A stretch of 64,000 nucleotides of DNA from DASXHD01 sp036488725 (GTDB lineage Bacteria > Myxococcota_A > Polyangia > Polyangiales > Polyangiaceae): positions 30,511 through 94,510 of the forward strand of contig DASXHD010000018.1 in assembly GCA_036488725.1 (NCBI GenBank), read 5' to 3'. Below are positions 8,114-17,864 of the stretch, in pieces. The first letter of the stretch is position 1. Each line of letters opens with the position of its first letter. The notes under the pieces were generated by a model. That model had not been told where the DNA came from, searched no databases, and saw only the letters and a list, made by a program, of their open reading frames with translations. The position numbers and the translations under genes are program-made.

Positions 8114-9133
8114 GTGCGTCGCCTCGTCACGCTCGCTTTGCCGCTCGCGCTCGTCGCGATCGCGCCTGCCGTTCGCGCGCAGAGCAGCGCCGACGTCGAC
8201 ACCGCGCGCGCCGCGTTCTTGAAGGGGCTCGACCTCCGCAAGCACCACGACCTCCCCGCGGCCGCCGAGCGTTTCCGCGCCGCGTACGCGCTCGTCCCGA
8301 CGCCGCGCATCGGCTACGAGCTCGGCTCGACGCTGCGCGAGACGGGCGATCTCGTCGCCGCGCGCGCCGCGTTCGTCGCCGCGACCGAGCTCCCGCCGCG
8401 GCCGAACGAGTCGCCCGAAGCGAAAAAAGCCCGCACCGACGCCCAAGCGCAAGCCGACGATCTCGACCAACGCATCCCGCAGATCCAGCTCCACATCGTC
8501 GGCACCGGCCAAATCTACGTCGACGGCGAGCCCGTCAGGCACGAAGCGCTCTCTTCGCCACACAAGCTGAACCCCGGCTCGCACACGATTCAAATTCAAG
8601 TCGACGGCGACGTGAAAGGCGAGAAGACGATCTCGCTCAGCGAGGGCGAGCACAAGGACGTGACGATGTCGCCCGGCGTCGAGGCGCGCGTGACCGTCAC
8701 CGCAAACCCGGTGATGCCGCAGGTGATCGTGCAGCCGCAGCCGACGGCGCCGTACGATCCGTTCGCGACGCCCGTGACCAACCGCGTTCACAGCAACGCG
8801 GGCACGAAGGCGGCGCTCTTTTACGCTGCGTCGACGATCGCCGGCGTTGGAATCGGCCCGGGCGTCACGGCGCTCACGTTCATGAAGGCCGCGCAAGACG
8901 CGTGCACGAACGGCTGCGACTCGAGCTTCGAGAACAACAAGAACCTCGCCTACGGCTTCGCGATCGCGACCGACGTCTTGTGGGGGACGGCGCTCATCTT
9001 GCTCATCGCGGCCATCGTCTACCCGAGCACGAGCGCGCTCGAGCCCGGACAAGTCGCCGGCCTCCAGAACGTGACGTTCGCCGTCTCGCCGACGAGCGGC
9101 GGCGGCACGATCGGCGCGACGGTGAGGTTCTGA
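8114..9133 (+). CDS. Signal-peptide TPR/PEGA-like protein with two C-terminal TM helices
   Basis: 339 residues from GTG 8114. A signal peptide (LALPLALVAIAPAVRA|Q) precedes a TPR-like region (AAFLKGLDLRKHHDLPAAAERFRAAYALVP) and a PEGA-like beta domain (GQIYVDGEPV...LNPGSHTIQIQV). Two hydrophobic helices at the C-terminus flank a loop carrying a Cys pair (DACTNGCDSS); the last residues form a short strand ending VRF. Its shape matches the genes at 20436 and 50446. The TPR/PEGA part probably lies in the periplasm and may relay to the kinase encoded just upstream; that role is inference. AGGAG lies only 1 nt before the GTG, so the start is not certain. It overlaps the next gene by TGATG. Confidence 0.75.
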   Translation: MRRLVTLALPLALVAIAPAVRAQSSADVDTARAAFLKGLDLRKHHDLPAAAERFRAAYALVPTPRIGYELGSTLRETGDLVAARAAFVAATELPPRPNESPEAKKARTDAQAQADDLDQRIPQIQLHIVGTGQIYVDGEPVRHEALSSPHKLNPGSHTIQIQVDGDVKGEKTISLSEGEHKDVTMSPGVEARVTVTANPVMPQVIVQPQPTAPYDPFATPVTNRVHSNAGTKAALFYAASTIAGVGIGPGVTALTFMKAAQDACTNGCDSSFENNKNLAYGFAIATDVLWGTALILLIAAIVYPSTSALEPGQVAGLQNVTFAVSPTSGGGTIGATVRF

Positions 9134-9861
9134 TGATCGGCGCGCGCATCTTCTTGGCGCTCTCGGCGCTCTCCTTGCTCGGCGCGGGCTGCACCGCGTT
9201 CGTCGCGTCGCAGCTCTCGGGCGACTCGAGCGACGGCGGCACGACGCAAATCGGCGCCGGATGCTTCCACATCACCGACAACCAGTGCGGTGAATGCATC
9301 GCGAGCAACTGCGAGGACCCGAACGCGAAGCCGCCGGTCTCGCTCGCGAAGGTGTGCAGCCTCGCGAGCGCCGACCCGATCATGCTCAGCGTCCAGGAGT
9401 GCACGGCGGCCCCCGGCCTCGACAACTACGAGTGCGGGTACATGTACGCCGACGCCAGCACGGGATACGCGTCGACCATCGATATGCTGAGCGCGGCGGT
9501 GAACAACGTCCAGCACTGCATCACCGATCACTGCGCGACCTCGTGCAGTCAATGCAACGTGCAGGTCCCCACGTGCGGGAGCGACACGGTCTTGCTCGCC
9601 GACGCGGGCGCGTGCGGGCAGTGCATCGATCAAGCGATCAACCAGACCGGCGGCGTCTGCCAGTCCCAGGCGCTCGCGGACACGGAGTTCGGCAGCGCGG
9701 CGTGCACAGAAGGCGCCGACGCCATCTCGAAGTGCGCGATCGCGCCCGGCCAATGTCAAACCCCGGACTGTTCGGGCATCTCGTCGCCGACGACGACCGA
9801 CTCCGCGCTCCAGAGCCTCTATTCTTGCTTGTGGCAGTACTGCGCGAGCTCGTGCGAGTGA
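9133..9861 (+). CDS. Cys-rich lipoprotein (cluster A)
   Basis: 242 residues. MIGARIFLALSALSLLGAGC is a lipoprotein signal with the lipidated Cys at residue 20. The mature part has many cysteines in short CxxC-like spacings (CGECIASNC, CSQCNVQVPTC, CGQCID), ending in a C-terminal CASSCE. No known domain was recognised; the cysteines are probably disulfide-bonded in the envelope. Its ATG overlaps the stop of the TPR/PEGA gene, and its TGA abuts the ATG of the kinase-AAA-TPR gene, so all are probably one transcript. Confidence 0.75.
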   Translation: MIGARIFLALSALSLLGAGCTAFVASQLSGDSSDGGTTQIGAGCFHITDNQCGECIASNCEDPNAKPPVSLAKVCSLASADPIMLSVQECTAAPGLDNYECGYMYADASTGYASTIDMLSAAVNNVQHCITDHCATSCSQCNVQVPTCGSDTVLLADAGACGQCIDQAINQTGGVCQSQALADTEFGSAACTEGADAISKCAIAPGQCQTPDCSGISSPTTTDSALQSLYSCLWQYCASSCE

Positions 9862-12800
9862 ATGGACTTCCGCGGCACGTCGCGGTTTCGCATCGAGCGT
9901 CAGATCGGAAGCGGCGGCATGGGCGTCGTCTACGAGGCGTTCGACACCGAGCGCGGCGCGGCGGTCGCGCTCAAGACGCTGCGTGACAAAGGCGGCGCGT
10001 CGCTGCTCCGCTTCAAGGCGGAGTTTCGCGCGCTCGCGGACATTCATCACGAGAACCTCGTGCGCTTCGGCGAGCTGCTCGAGCACGAGGGGCGCTACTT
10101 CTTCACGATGGAGCTCGTGCGCGGCGGCGATTTCTTGTCGTTCGTGCGGCCGGGCATCGAGACCGAGTCGCTCGCGTCGACCGAGGCCGACCTCGCCGGC
10201 GAGACGCAAGCTGCGCTCTCGAATCCGCGCGGCTCGGTCGCGCCCTCGGCGAGGCCCGGCAAGCTCGACGAAGCGCGACTTCGCGCGGCGCTCGCTCAGC
10301 TCGCGCGCGGCCTCGCGGCGCTCCACGCCGCGGGCAAAGTTCATCGCGACGTGAAACCGACCAACGTGCTCGTCGAAGGCGAGCCCGACGCGCCGCGGGT
10401 CGTCATCGTCGACTTCGGCCTCGTCACCGACGGCGACGCGTCGCAGCTCGCCGGCGAAGCCATCGCCGGAACGATCGCGTACATGGCGCCCGAGCAAGCC
10501 GAAGGAGCGGTGGGACCTGCGGCCGACTGGTACGCGGTCGGCGCGATGCTCTACGAAGCGCTCACTGGGCAGGTCCCCTTCTTCGGAAGCGCCTACGAGG
10601 TGCTCACCACCAAGCGCACCGCCGAGCCGCCGCGCCCGCGCGCGATCGCCCCGGACGCGCCGGAAGATTTAGATGCATTATGCACGGACCTACTGAAGGC
10701 GAGTCCGGATGCGCGTCCGAAAGAAGAAGAGATCCTCGCGCGGCTCGGTGTCTCGCCCGCGCGGGCGTCGCTCATGCCGCCGTCGGGCGAGAGCGGCGCG
10801 CCTTTCGTCGGACGGCGCCGCGAGCTCGAGCAGCTCCAGCGCGCATACGAGCAAGCGCGCCGCGGGACGTGCGTCACGGTCTACGTCCACGGCGAATCGG
10901 GGCTCGGCAAGACCGCGCTCGCGCGTCACTTCGTCGCGCGCATGGTGCACGGCGATCCGAGCGTCGTCGTCTTGACGGGTCGCTGTTACGAGCGCGAATC
11001 GGTGCCGTACAAAGCGGTCGACGGCGTGATCGACGCGCTCGGACGTTGGCTCTTGCGCGTGCCGCGCTCGGAGCTCGCCGGCATTCTGCCCGCCGCGACG
11101 GCCGCGCGCCTCGGCCGCGCGTTTCCGGTGCTCGAGCGTCTCGCGCCGCGCGGCGACACGGCGCCTTCGTCGGCGCTCGATCCGCTCGAGCGACGCGCGC
11201 GCGTGTTCCACGCGATGCGCGAGCTGCTCCACGCGCTCGCCGCGGGCCACCTCGTCGTCATGCTCATCGACGATTTGCAATGGGCCGACGCCGACAGCCT
11301 GCTCCTCTTGCGCGAGGTGATGCGCTCGCCGCCCGCGTCGATCTTGCTCGTCGCGACCGTTCGCACCGAACGCGAGGACGCGCGCGTGCAGAGCGGACCG
11401 CCGGCGTCGCTCCCCGCGAGTCGGCTCAACGTCGGGTCGAGCACGATGCCGGGCGACGTACGCATCGTGCACCTCGATCCGCTCGGCGAGGCCGAGAGCC
11501 GCGCGCTCGCCGAGACGCTCATCGAGCGTGCTCACGGCGGCGGACCGTCCAGCGCGACCGAGAGCGCGGCGAGCTCGATTGCGCGCGAAGCTGCCGGCCA
11601 TCCGCTCTTCATCGACGAGCTCGTTCGTCACGCGTGGATCGAAGAGGGCCTCCCGAAGCGACGCATGCCGACGATTCGTCTCGAGGACGCGCTCTGGAGC
11701 CGCATTCGTGCCGCAGACGATCTCGAGCGGCGTCTCCTCGAAGTGCTCGCGGTCGCGCGCGGACCGCTCGCGTACGAAGTCGCGGCACACGCGTGCGGGC
11801 TCGATCGCGCGAGCGCGCTCGACGAGGTCGTCGCCAAGCTGCGCTTCGAGCGCCTCGTCCGAACGACGCGCATGTCGATCGCCGCGCGCGGGGAGCGCGA
11901 GAGCGAAACCGCCGTCGAGACGTACCACGACCGCGTGCGGCGCGCGGTCCTCGCGCACCTCGAGACACCCGAGGCCGAAGTGCACGCGCTCATCGCCAAT
12001 GCGCTCGAAGGCTCCGGCGACGCCGACCTCGAAGCGCTCGCCGAGCACCATCGAGGCGCAGGCGATCTCGACAAAGCCGCCGGCTACGCGATGCGCGCGG
12101 CCGACGCGGCGCTCGCGCAGCTCGCGTTCGATCGCGCCGCGCGTCTCTACGAGTGGACGTTCGCGATGCGCCCGGACGCCGCGACGAAGCCGACGCTCGT
12201 TTCGCTCGCGAGCGCCCTCGCCAGCGCCGGACGGGGACCTGCCGCAGCCGAGGCGTATTTGCGCGCCGCAAAATTGGAGACCGACGCCGACGCAGCGCTC
12301 GATCTCCGCCGCCTCGCCGCCCACCATTTGCTGACGACCGGCCACACGCGCGAAGGCCTCGCGGTGATGACCGACGTGATGCACGCGCTCGACCTCGAGC
12401 TCGCCGCGTCGCCCCGAAGCGCGCTCTTCTGGCTCGGCGCGCATCGCGCGCGGCTTCGCATTCGCGGGCTCGGCCTCGCGCGGCACGACGCCAAGCGCCG
12501 AGAGCTCGCGCGCGTCGACGCGTGCTTCACCGCGTCCGCGGGTCTCGCCCACGCCGACCCGATCCGCGGCGCGGAGCTCCAGTCGCGTGGTCTCTTGCTG
12601 GCGCTCGCGGCCGGCGAGCCTTCGCGCGTCGCACGCGCGCTCGCTAATGAAGCGGCCTACGTCGCGACCGCGGGCGACGACGCGCGTGCACGCTGGACCG
12701 CGCTCCTCGATCGCGCGCGCGAGGTCGCGACCCAAACCCGCGACCCGCGTCTCCTCGCGCACATTTTCGCGGGCGAGGGCGTCGCGCTCCACCTCGCGGG

Positions 12801-13635
12801 TTACTGGGTCGCCGCGCGCGCACGCTGCGAGGACGCCCTCCGCCTCCTGCGCGAGCACGCGCCCTCGTCGACTTGGGAAATCGACGCAGCGACGCTCTAC
12901 TCGATGCGCTCGCTCCTCCAGCTCGGCCAGCTCGGCGCGCTCCGAGCCGAGCTCCCCGAGCGCCTCGCGTTCGCCGAAGCGCGCGGCGACCGCTTCGTTC
13001 AAAATAGTCTCCGCTCCGGCGAGCTGAACCTCGTCTGGCTCGCGTATGGCGACGTCGAAGGCGCGCGCCGCGAAGTCGCGTCCGCCGAAGAAAACGCCGA
13101 CGACGGCCTCGGCGTCCCGCATCTCCAAACGCTCATCGCGCGCGCGCGCATCGACCTCTACGCCGGCGAGCCCGCGCAAGCCGAGCGCCGCTTCATCGAA
13201 GCGTGGCCCGCGATCGAGCGCTCGCGGCTGCTTCGCATCCAGAGCCAGCGCATCACGGTCCTCGGCGTCCGTGCGCGCGTCGCGCTCGCGAGCGCACGTA
13301 AACGCAAGGCGCGATCGATGATCGACGAGGCCGCCGCTTTCGCGAACGAGCTCGCTCGCACCGGCGCGCCCTGGGCGCTCGCCGACGCCGCGATGCTCCG
13401 TGGCTGCGTCGGCCGTGCGCTCGGCGACGCGACACGCGCCGCTGTGTCTTTCGACCAAGCGGCCCGAGACTACGCCACATGCGACATGGCCCTCCATGCC
13501 GCAGTCGCCCGCATGCGTCTCGCCAAAATCGTCGGCGGCGACGAAGGCCGCGCCACACTCGGTCAATCCCGCGATTGGATGCAATCCCAGGGCGTCGAGG
13601 ACCCCGAAGCGTTTGCCGCCGTGCTCGCCCCTTGA
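9862..13635 (+). CDS. Kinase-AAA ATPase-TPR signalling protein
   Basis: 1257 residues and soluble (no TM seen). Residues 9-285: Ser/Thr kinase with GSGGMGVVYEA, VALK, HRDVKPTNVL, DFGLV and YMAPEQ. Residues 315-640: an AAA/STAND-type ATPase beginning PFVGRRRELEQL, with Walker A GESGLGKT and Walker B VVMLIDDLQWADAD. From about 690 to the end: helical TPR-like repeats (many Ala/Leu/Arg pairs). This architecture is common in large myxobacterial regulators, where the TPR part binds a ligand or partner and gates the ATPase and kinase. It follows the Cys-rich lipoprotein with no gap. Specific targets cannot be told from sequence. Confidence 0.88.
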   Translation: MDFRGTSRFRIERQIGSGGMGVVYEAFDTERGAAVALKTLRDKGGASLLRFKAEFRALADIHHENLVRFGELLEHEGRYFFTMELVRGGDFLSFVRPGIETESLASTEADLAGETQAALSNPRGSVAPSARPGKLDEARLRAALAQLARGLAALHAAGKVHRDVKPTNVLVEGEPDAPRVVIVDFGLVTDGDASQLAGEAIAGTIAYMAPEQAEGAVGPAADWYAVGAMLYEALTGQVPFFGSAYEVLTTKRTAEPPRPRAIAPDAPEDLDALCTDLLKASPDARPKEEEILARLGVSPARASLMPPSGESGAPFVGRRRELEQLQRAYEQARRGTCVTVYVHGESGLGKTALARHFVARMVHGDPSVVVLTGRCYERESVPYKAVDGVIDALGRWLLRVPRSELAGILPAATAARLGRAFPVLERLAPRGDTAPSSALDPLERRARVFHAMRELLHALAAGHLVVMLIDDLQWADADSLLLLREVMRSPPASILLVATVRTEREDARVQSGPPASLPASRLNVGSSTMPGDVRIVHLDPLGEAESRALAETLIERAHGGGPSSATESAASSIAREAAGHPLFIDELVRHAWIEEGLPKRRMPTIRLEDALWSRIRAADDLERRLLEVLAVARGPLAYEVAAHACGLDRASALDEVVAKLRFERLVRTTRMSIAARGERESETAVETYHDRVRRAVLAHLETPEAEVHALIANALEGSGDADLEALAEHHRGAGDLDKAAGYAMRAADAALAQLAFDRAARLYEWTFAMRPDAATKPTLVSLASALASAGRGPAAAEAYLRAAKLETDADAALDLRRLAAHHLLTTGHTREGLAVMTDVMHALDLELAASPRSALFWLGAHRARLRIRGLGLARHDAKRRELARVDACFTASAGLAHADPIRGAELQSRGLLLALAAGEPSRVARALANEAAYVATAGDDARARWTALLDRAREVATQTRDPRLLAHIFAGEGVALHLAGYWVAARARCEDALRLLREHAPSSTWEIDAATLYSMRSLLQLGQLGALRAELPERLAFAEARGDRFVQNSLRSGELNLVWLAYGDVEGARREVASAEENADDGLGVPHLQTLIARARIDLYAGEPAQAERRFIEAWPAIERSRLLRIQSQRITVLGVRARVALASARKRKARSMIDEAAAFANELARTGAPWALADAAMLRGCVGRALGDATRAAVSFDQAARDYATCDMALHAAVARMRLAKIVGGDEGRATLGQSRDWMQSQGVEDPEAFAAVLAP

Positions 13636-13692
13636 AGTTTTTCGGTGCAGCTCCGTCTGACGTCCGGTACGACAGGTGCAGGACGGTCAAAT

Positions 13693-14094
13693 ATGGGCAT
13701 GATCAACATTCGATCTTTGGCGCTGTTGGCTGTATTGGCAGGCGCGTTCGGCTCGACGGGTTGCTACGCGGACGCCGCGTACGGCCCTGAGCCAGTGGTT
13801 GCAGAGGGTTACACGCCTCAGTACTACGAGGGAGCCGTCGTCTATTACGACGATTACGGGCGGCCCTTCGTCTACAACAACGGGGTCCAAATTTGGATCC
13901 CGGAGTCATCGCCGTATTACGCCGGGTATGTGAACTATTATCGATCCTACGGGCCGGCGTACCGCCGTTGGTACTCGGGCTACGGGTATCGGTACCGCGG
14001 TTACTATCGCGGCGGCGGACGCGGCTACCGTGGCGGCGGCTACTACCGCGGCGGCTATCGCGCTCCGGCGCGCGGCTACTATCGCCGTCGCTAG
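13693..14094 (+). CDS. Tyr/Gly/Arg-rich small lipoprotein
   Basis: 133 residues from ATG 13693, chosen because AGGA lies 9 nt upstream; ATG 13699 is also possible. The signal sequence ends at a lipobox-like STGC. The middle holds YYDDYGRPFVYNNGVQIWIP, a short strand-rich segment. The last 50 residues are a low-complexity Tyr/Gly/Arg tail (YRGYYRGGGRGYRGGGYY) that may bind polysaccharide, nucleic acid or peptidoglycan; this is speculation. It is convergent with argG; the stop codons are 1 bp apart. Confidence 0.65.
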   Translation: MGMINIRSLALLAVLAGAFGSTGCYADAAYGPEPVVAEGYTPQYYEGAVVYYDDYGRPFVYNNGVQIWIPESSPYYAGYVNYYRSYGPAYRRWYSGYGYRYRGYYRGGGRGYRGGGYYRGGYRAPARGYYRRR

Positions 14095-14095
14095 T

Positions 14096-15400
14096 TCAGA
14101 ACCTCACTCCGGCGCGCTCGAGCGCGGCGAGGAGCATGCGGTTGTCGAGCACGCTCAGCGTCTGCACTTCGAGCGCGCCGATGCGGTCTTCCGGCGTGAA
14201 GGCCGTGGCGGAGCGTTCCATCGAGAGCTTGTCCGGCTCGTAAGCCGCATGCTCCGCGTCGGTCGCGAGGATCGTGTAGTCGTCGCCGCGGCGTAGCTCG
14301 AGCGTGACGCGTCCGCTGATCGCGGTCGACACCCAGCGAACGAGCGCTTCCTTGAGAAGCTGCGACTCGGGATCGTACCAGCGGCCTTCGTAGAGCAAGC
14401 GCCCGAGGCGCCGGCCGAGGCTCGCGTAGAGATCGGTCGTGTTCTCGTTGTGCACCGCCGAGAGCAATCGCTCGTAGCCGATGGAGAGGAGCGCCATCCC
14501 CGGCGCCTCGTAAATCCCGCGGGATTTCGCGTCGATCACGCGATTTTCGATCTGGTCGCTCATCCCGAGCCCGTGCCGGCCGCCTGCGGCATTTGCAAAC
14601 TGCAATAATTCCCAGGTCGTCCCGAAAGATTTCCCGGCGATCGACTTCGGCGCGCCGCGCTCGAAGACGAGCTCGATTTTTTCGGCGTCGACTTTCACGT
14701 CCGGCCGCCAGTGTGCGACGCCCATGATCGGGTCGACCGCGTTCATCGAGACGTCGAGCCGCTCGAGGTCCTTCGCTTCGTGCGTCGCGCCGAGCATGTT
14801 GCAGTCGGTCGAGTACGCTTTTTCGGTCGACATCCCGTACGGAAGGCCGAGCGACGCGAGGTACTCGCTCATTTCTTTTCGGCCGCCGAGCTTCTTCACG
14901 AACGCCGCGTCGAGCCACGGTTTATAGATCGCGAGCTCCGGGTCGACGAGGACGCCGTAACGGAAGAACCGCTGGATGTCGTTTCCCTTGTGCGTCGAGC
15001 CGTCGGAGAAAACGTGGACGTCGTCGTCTTTCATCGCGCGCGCGATCGCGGTCGCGGTCACGGCGCGGCCGAGCGGCGTCGTGTTGAAGTAGCGCTTGCC
15101 CGCGGTCACGAGATGAAACGCGCCGCACTGGATCGCGACGACGCCTTCGCGCGCGAGCCCTTCGCGAACGTCGACGAGCCTGGCCTTCTTCGCGCCGTGC
15201 TCGATCGCGGTCGGCGGAATGCGCGACGGATCTTTTTCGTCCGGTTGGCCGAGGTCGGCGGTGTACGCGTAGACGTCGAGACCTTCGCGCGCCATGTAGG
15301 CGACGGCCGTTCGCGTATCGAGGCCGCCGGAGTACGCGAGGCCGATGCGAGTTCCCTTGGCGGGGAGCGTGCGGTGAATGCGCGACATGGCGCACGCCAT
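14096..15400 (-). CDS. argG: Argininosuccinate synthase
   Basis: 434 residues. It ligates citrulline and aspartate using ATP, the penultimate step of arginine synthesis, in the cytoplasm. The P-loop AYSGGLDT sits at about residue 22, followed by ADLGQPDEKD, the STHKGND loop and YSTDCNMLG; the length and GGRHGLGMSDQIENR segment resemble the longer (E. coli-type) ArgG family. The first ATG is at 15400; ATG 15388 is an alternative that drops four residues. It is divergent from the SPFH lipoprotein gene, and argH-argF lie 1 kb beyond that gene on the other strand. Confidence 0.95.
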   Translation of the reverse strand: MACAMSRIHRTLPAKGTRIGLAYSGGLDTRTAVAYMAREGLDVYAYTADLGQPDEKDPSRIPPTAIEHGAKKARLVDVREGLAREGVVAIQCGAFHLVTAGKRYFNTTPLGRAVTATAIARAMKDDDVHVFSDGSTHKGNDIQRFFRYGVLVDPELAIYKPWLDAAFVKKLGGRKEMSEYLASLGLPYGMSTEKAYSTDCNMLGATHEAKDLERLDVSMNAVDPIMGVAHWRPDVKVDAEKIELVFERGAPKSIAGKSFGTTWELLQFANAAGGRHGLGMSDQIENRVIDAKSRGIYEAPGMALLSIGYERLLSAVHNENTTDLYASLGRRLGRLLYEGRWYDPESQLLKEALVRWVSTAISGRVTLELRRGDDYTILATDAEHAAYEPDKLSMERSATAFTPEDRIGALEVQTLSVLDNRMLLAALERAGVRF

Positions 15401-15440
15401 AACGCTTCACGACCAGCACGTAAAGCCCGGTAAACCAGCC

Positions 15441-15468
15441 TTGCTGAGCCGCCGCGCGTTTCTACGTT
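15441..15468 (+). promoter_or_regulatory. Candidate promoter TTGCTG-N16-TACGTT
   Basis: TTGCTG (15441-15446) and TACGTT (15463-15468) are 16 bp apart, and the -10 ends 6 nt before the ATG of the SPFH gene. It is one of the best sigma-70-like pairs in the window and implies a leaderless mRNA. Confidence 0.5.
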
Positions 15469-15474
15469 TGGATC

Positions 15475-16407
15475 ATGAAAACGACAATTCTACTTTCGAT
15501 GTGCGCCGTCGTCGCGCTCGCGAGCGGCTGCACTTACGCGAGCATCGGCGACGGCGAGCTCGGCGTCGTTCGCACGCCCGAGGGCGTCTCCGCGCAAGCG
15601 CTCCAAACCGGCGACTGGCACATCGGACAGGGCGACACCGTGACGCATTACAACGCGCGCTCGCAGCAAGGCGACGAGCGCCTCGAGGTGCTCGCGTCGA
15701 ACGGCCTCAAGATCGTGCTCGATACGTCGATTCGATTTCACGTCGTCCCTGGCGACGTGGTCGCGCTCGATAAAGAGGTCGGCGCCGATTATTACGGCGT
15801 CTTGATCCGCCCGACGCTGAGCTCGCAGGCGCGGCGCGTCGTCGGCCGGTACCAGCCCGAAGAAATTTATTCGACGCAGCGCGACCAGATCGAAAAGCAA
15901 ATCTTCGACGGCGTCACCAAGGCGCTCGCCGGACGACACGTCGAGATCGAAGCTGTCTTGATTCGCAACGTGCAGCTGCCGGACGCGATTCAAGCGGCGA
16001 TCACCGACAAGCTCCAAGCCGAGCAGGCCGCGCTGAAAATGAAATTCGTGATCGCGCAGGCGCAGTCCGAGGCGGACAAGAAGCTCCTCGAGCAGAAGGC
16101 CGAGGCCGATCGAGAAAAGATCGCGTCCGAGAGCGCGGCCCAGTCGCTGCGCGTCGAGGCGCAGTCGAAGGCCGACGCGAAGAAGCTCGATGGGCAGGCC
16201 GTCGCCGATTACCAAAAGTCGCTGCGACAGAATCTGACGCCCGAGGTTCTTCGGTTTTATCAAATCGAAGCGTCGAAAGATCTCGCGAGCTCGCCGAGCT
16301 CGAAGCTCATCTACGTCGGCGGCGCGAATTCGCCGCAGACCATCCTCGATTTGCGCGGCGCGACGCCGCCCGCAGTCGACGCGAAGAAGGCCGACAGCCC
16401 GTATTGA
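15475..16407 (+). CDS. SPFH/prohibitin-domain lipoprotein
   Basis: 310 residues. A lipoprotein signal (MKTTILLSMCAVVALASGC) precedes an SPFH (band 7) domain at about 25-200: LGVVRTPEGV, LDTSIRFHVVPGDV, YYGVLIRPTL and RHVEIEAVLIRNVQLP. A long charged, Ala/Lys/Glu-rich helix follows (about 180-250), then a C-terminal tail. SPFH proteins organise membrane microdomains and are normally TM-anchored; lipid anchoring would place the domain outside the cytoplasm. It stands alone between argG and argH. Domain seen; role unknown. Confidence 0.8.
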   Translation: MKTTILLSMCAVVALASGCTYASIGDGELGVVRTPEGVSAQALQTGDWHIGQGDTVTHYNARSQQGDERLEVLASNGLKIVLDTSIRFHVVPGDVVALDKEVGADYYGVLIRPTLSSQARRVVGRYQPEEIYSTQRDQIEKQIFDGVTKALAGRHVEIEAVLIRNVQLPDAIQAAITDKLQAEQAALKMKFVIAQAQSEADKKLLEQKAEADREKIASESAAQSLRVEAQSKADAKKLDGQAVADYQKSLRQNLTPEVLRFYQIEASKDLASSPSSKLIYVGGANSPQTILDLRGATPPAVDAKKADSPY

Positions 16408-16427
16408 CGCGTGATATGTAGCCCCGC

Positions 16428-17864
16428 GTGGCGGGCATTGCGCGGACCAAGGCGACGGGGGCTGCGATGCTGCCCGAGCTCGTGCGCCTCACGAGCTCGC
16501 TCGAAGCCGATCGCGCGTTCGTCCGCGAGGATTTGCTGGGGAGCGCGGCGCACGCCGTGATGCTCGGGAAGACCGCGATCATTTCCGTGCATCATGCAAA
16601 CGTTTTGCGCGCCGAGCTCCTCGCGATGGCGCGGCAGGTCCCGGAGCTTCCGCTCGAAGAAGACGTGCACATGGCGGTCGAAGCGGTGCTCGCCGCGCGC
16701 GTGCCCGAGTCGGCGCCGCATCTTCACACCGCGCGCTCGCGAAACGATCAGGTCGCGCTCGACTTGCGACTCTTCGTGCGCGAGCGCGGGCGCGTCCTCC
16801 TCGCGGCGCTCGCCGAGCTCGGCGCGTCTCTGGTCGCGCGGAGCGAGCGCGAAGAAAACGTGCTCATGCCGGCGTACACGCATCGTCAGCGCGCGCAGCC
16901 GATCACCGGCGCGTTTCTCTCGTGCGCTTGGACGACCGCGCTTCTCCGCGCGGGATCGGTGCTCGCCTTCGCGCTCGAGTCGGCGAACGCGTCGCCGCTC
17001 GGTTCGGGCGCTTGCTCCGGGTCGTCGCTTCCAATCGATCGCGGCCTCGTCGCGCGGCTCCTCGGTTTCGCGCGGCCCACGACGAACGCGCTCGACACGG
17101 TGCACGATCGCGACTTCGCGCTCGACTTCGTTTACGGCTGCGCGCGGACGAATTTCGCGTGTGCGCAGATCGCGGCCGACGTCGTCGATTTTTCGACGAG
17201 CGAATTTTCGCTCGTGCGCCTCGACGGCGAAATCGCGGCGGGGTCCAGCATGATGCCGCAGAAGAAAAATCCCGACGTCTTCGAGCTCGTGCGCGGAAAA
17301 GCGGCGGGCGCGGCTGGCGACATGACCGCGATGCTCGCGCTCGTGCGGGGCCTGCCGAGCGGCTACAACCGCGATCAACAAGAAGATCGCGGGCCGCTCC
17401 TCGCCGCCCCCGCGCGCGCGAAGGACGCGATCGACTTGCTCGCGCTCGCGCTCCCCCACGTGCACTTCGACGGCGAGCGCGGCAAGTCGATGCTCGACGA
17501 CGGCTTCACGCAAGCGACCGATCTGGCCGAAGCGCTCGTTCGAAAGGGCGTGCCGTTTCGCGAGGCGTACGGCGCGGTCGGCGCGCTCGTCCGGCGCGCG
17601 CTCGACGCAGGTCACGGTTTGCGCGAGACGTCGCTCGAGGTCGCACAATCGGTGCATTCTGCAATCGACGCCGAAGCGCTGGCCGTGCTCGACCCGGCGC
17701 GCGCCGCAGCCGCCAAAGAGAGCGCCGGCGGCACCGGGCCGCGTTCGGTCGCCGCGCAGCGAAAGGAGCTCGCTGCGCGCGCAGCCGAGCTCGGCGCGAT
17801 CGCCGCGCGCGTGCCTTCGCTCGACGCGATCGCCGACGCCATCGCGCGCGAGGTGCTGCCGTGA
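16428..17864 (+). CDS. argH: Argininosuccinate lyase
   Basis: 478 residues from GTG 16428. It splits argininosuccinate into arginine and fumarate. Seen: HTARSRNDQVALDLRLF, the TH site in AYTHRQRAQP, and the fumarase/aspartase-superfamily signature GSSMMPQKKNPD. The usual N-terminal WGGRF segment is absent; the protein begins close to the LTSSLEADRAF helix, so the N-terminus is shorter or divergent. TATGTA lies 7 nt before the GTG. Its stop overlaps the argF start (GTGA), so the two are translationally coupled. Confidence 0.93.
   Translation: MAGIARTKATGAAMLPELVRLTSSLEADRAFVREDLLGSAAHAVMLGKTAIISVHHANVLRAELLAMARQVPELPLEEDVHMAVEAVLAARVPESAPHLHTARSRNDQVALDLRLFVRERGRVLLAALAELGASLVARSEREENVLMPAYTHRQRAQPITGAFLSCAWTTALLRAGSVLAFALESANASPLGSGACSGSSLPIDRGLVARLLGFARPTTNALDTVHDRDFALDFVYGCARTNFACAQIAADVVDFSTSEFSLVRLDGEIAAGSSMMPQKKNPDVFELVRGKAAGAAGDMTAMLALVRGLPSGYNRDQQEDRGPLLAAPARAKDAIDLLALALPHVHFDGERGKSMLDDGFTQATDLAEALVRKGVPFREAYGAVGALVRRALDAGHGLRETSLEVAQSVHSAIDAEALAVLDPARAAAAKESAGGTGPRSVAAQRKELAARAAELGAIAARVPSLDAIADAIAREVLP

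Noticed and set aside
10690..13584. Very long open frame on the minus strand opposite the kinase-AAA-TPR gene
   Set aside because: Arg/Ala/Glu-rich translation with no domain; it mirrors GC-rich third positions of the real gene. Similar antisense frames opposite the genes at 6678, 19012 and 48984 were rejected for the same reason.
15387..15400. ATGGCG-N2-CGCCAT palindrome at the argG start as an ARG box
   Set aside because: It is formed by the two alternative ATG codons and lacks the AT-rich ARG-box consensus.
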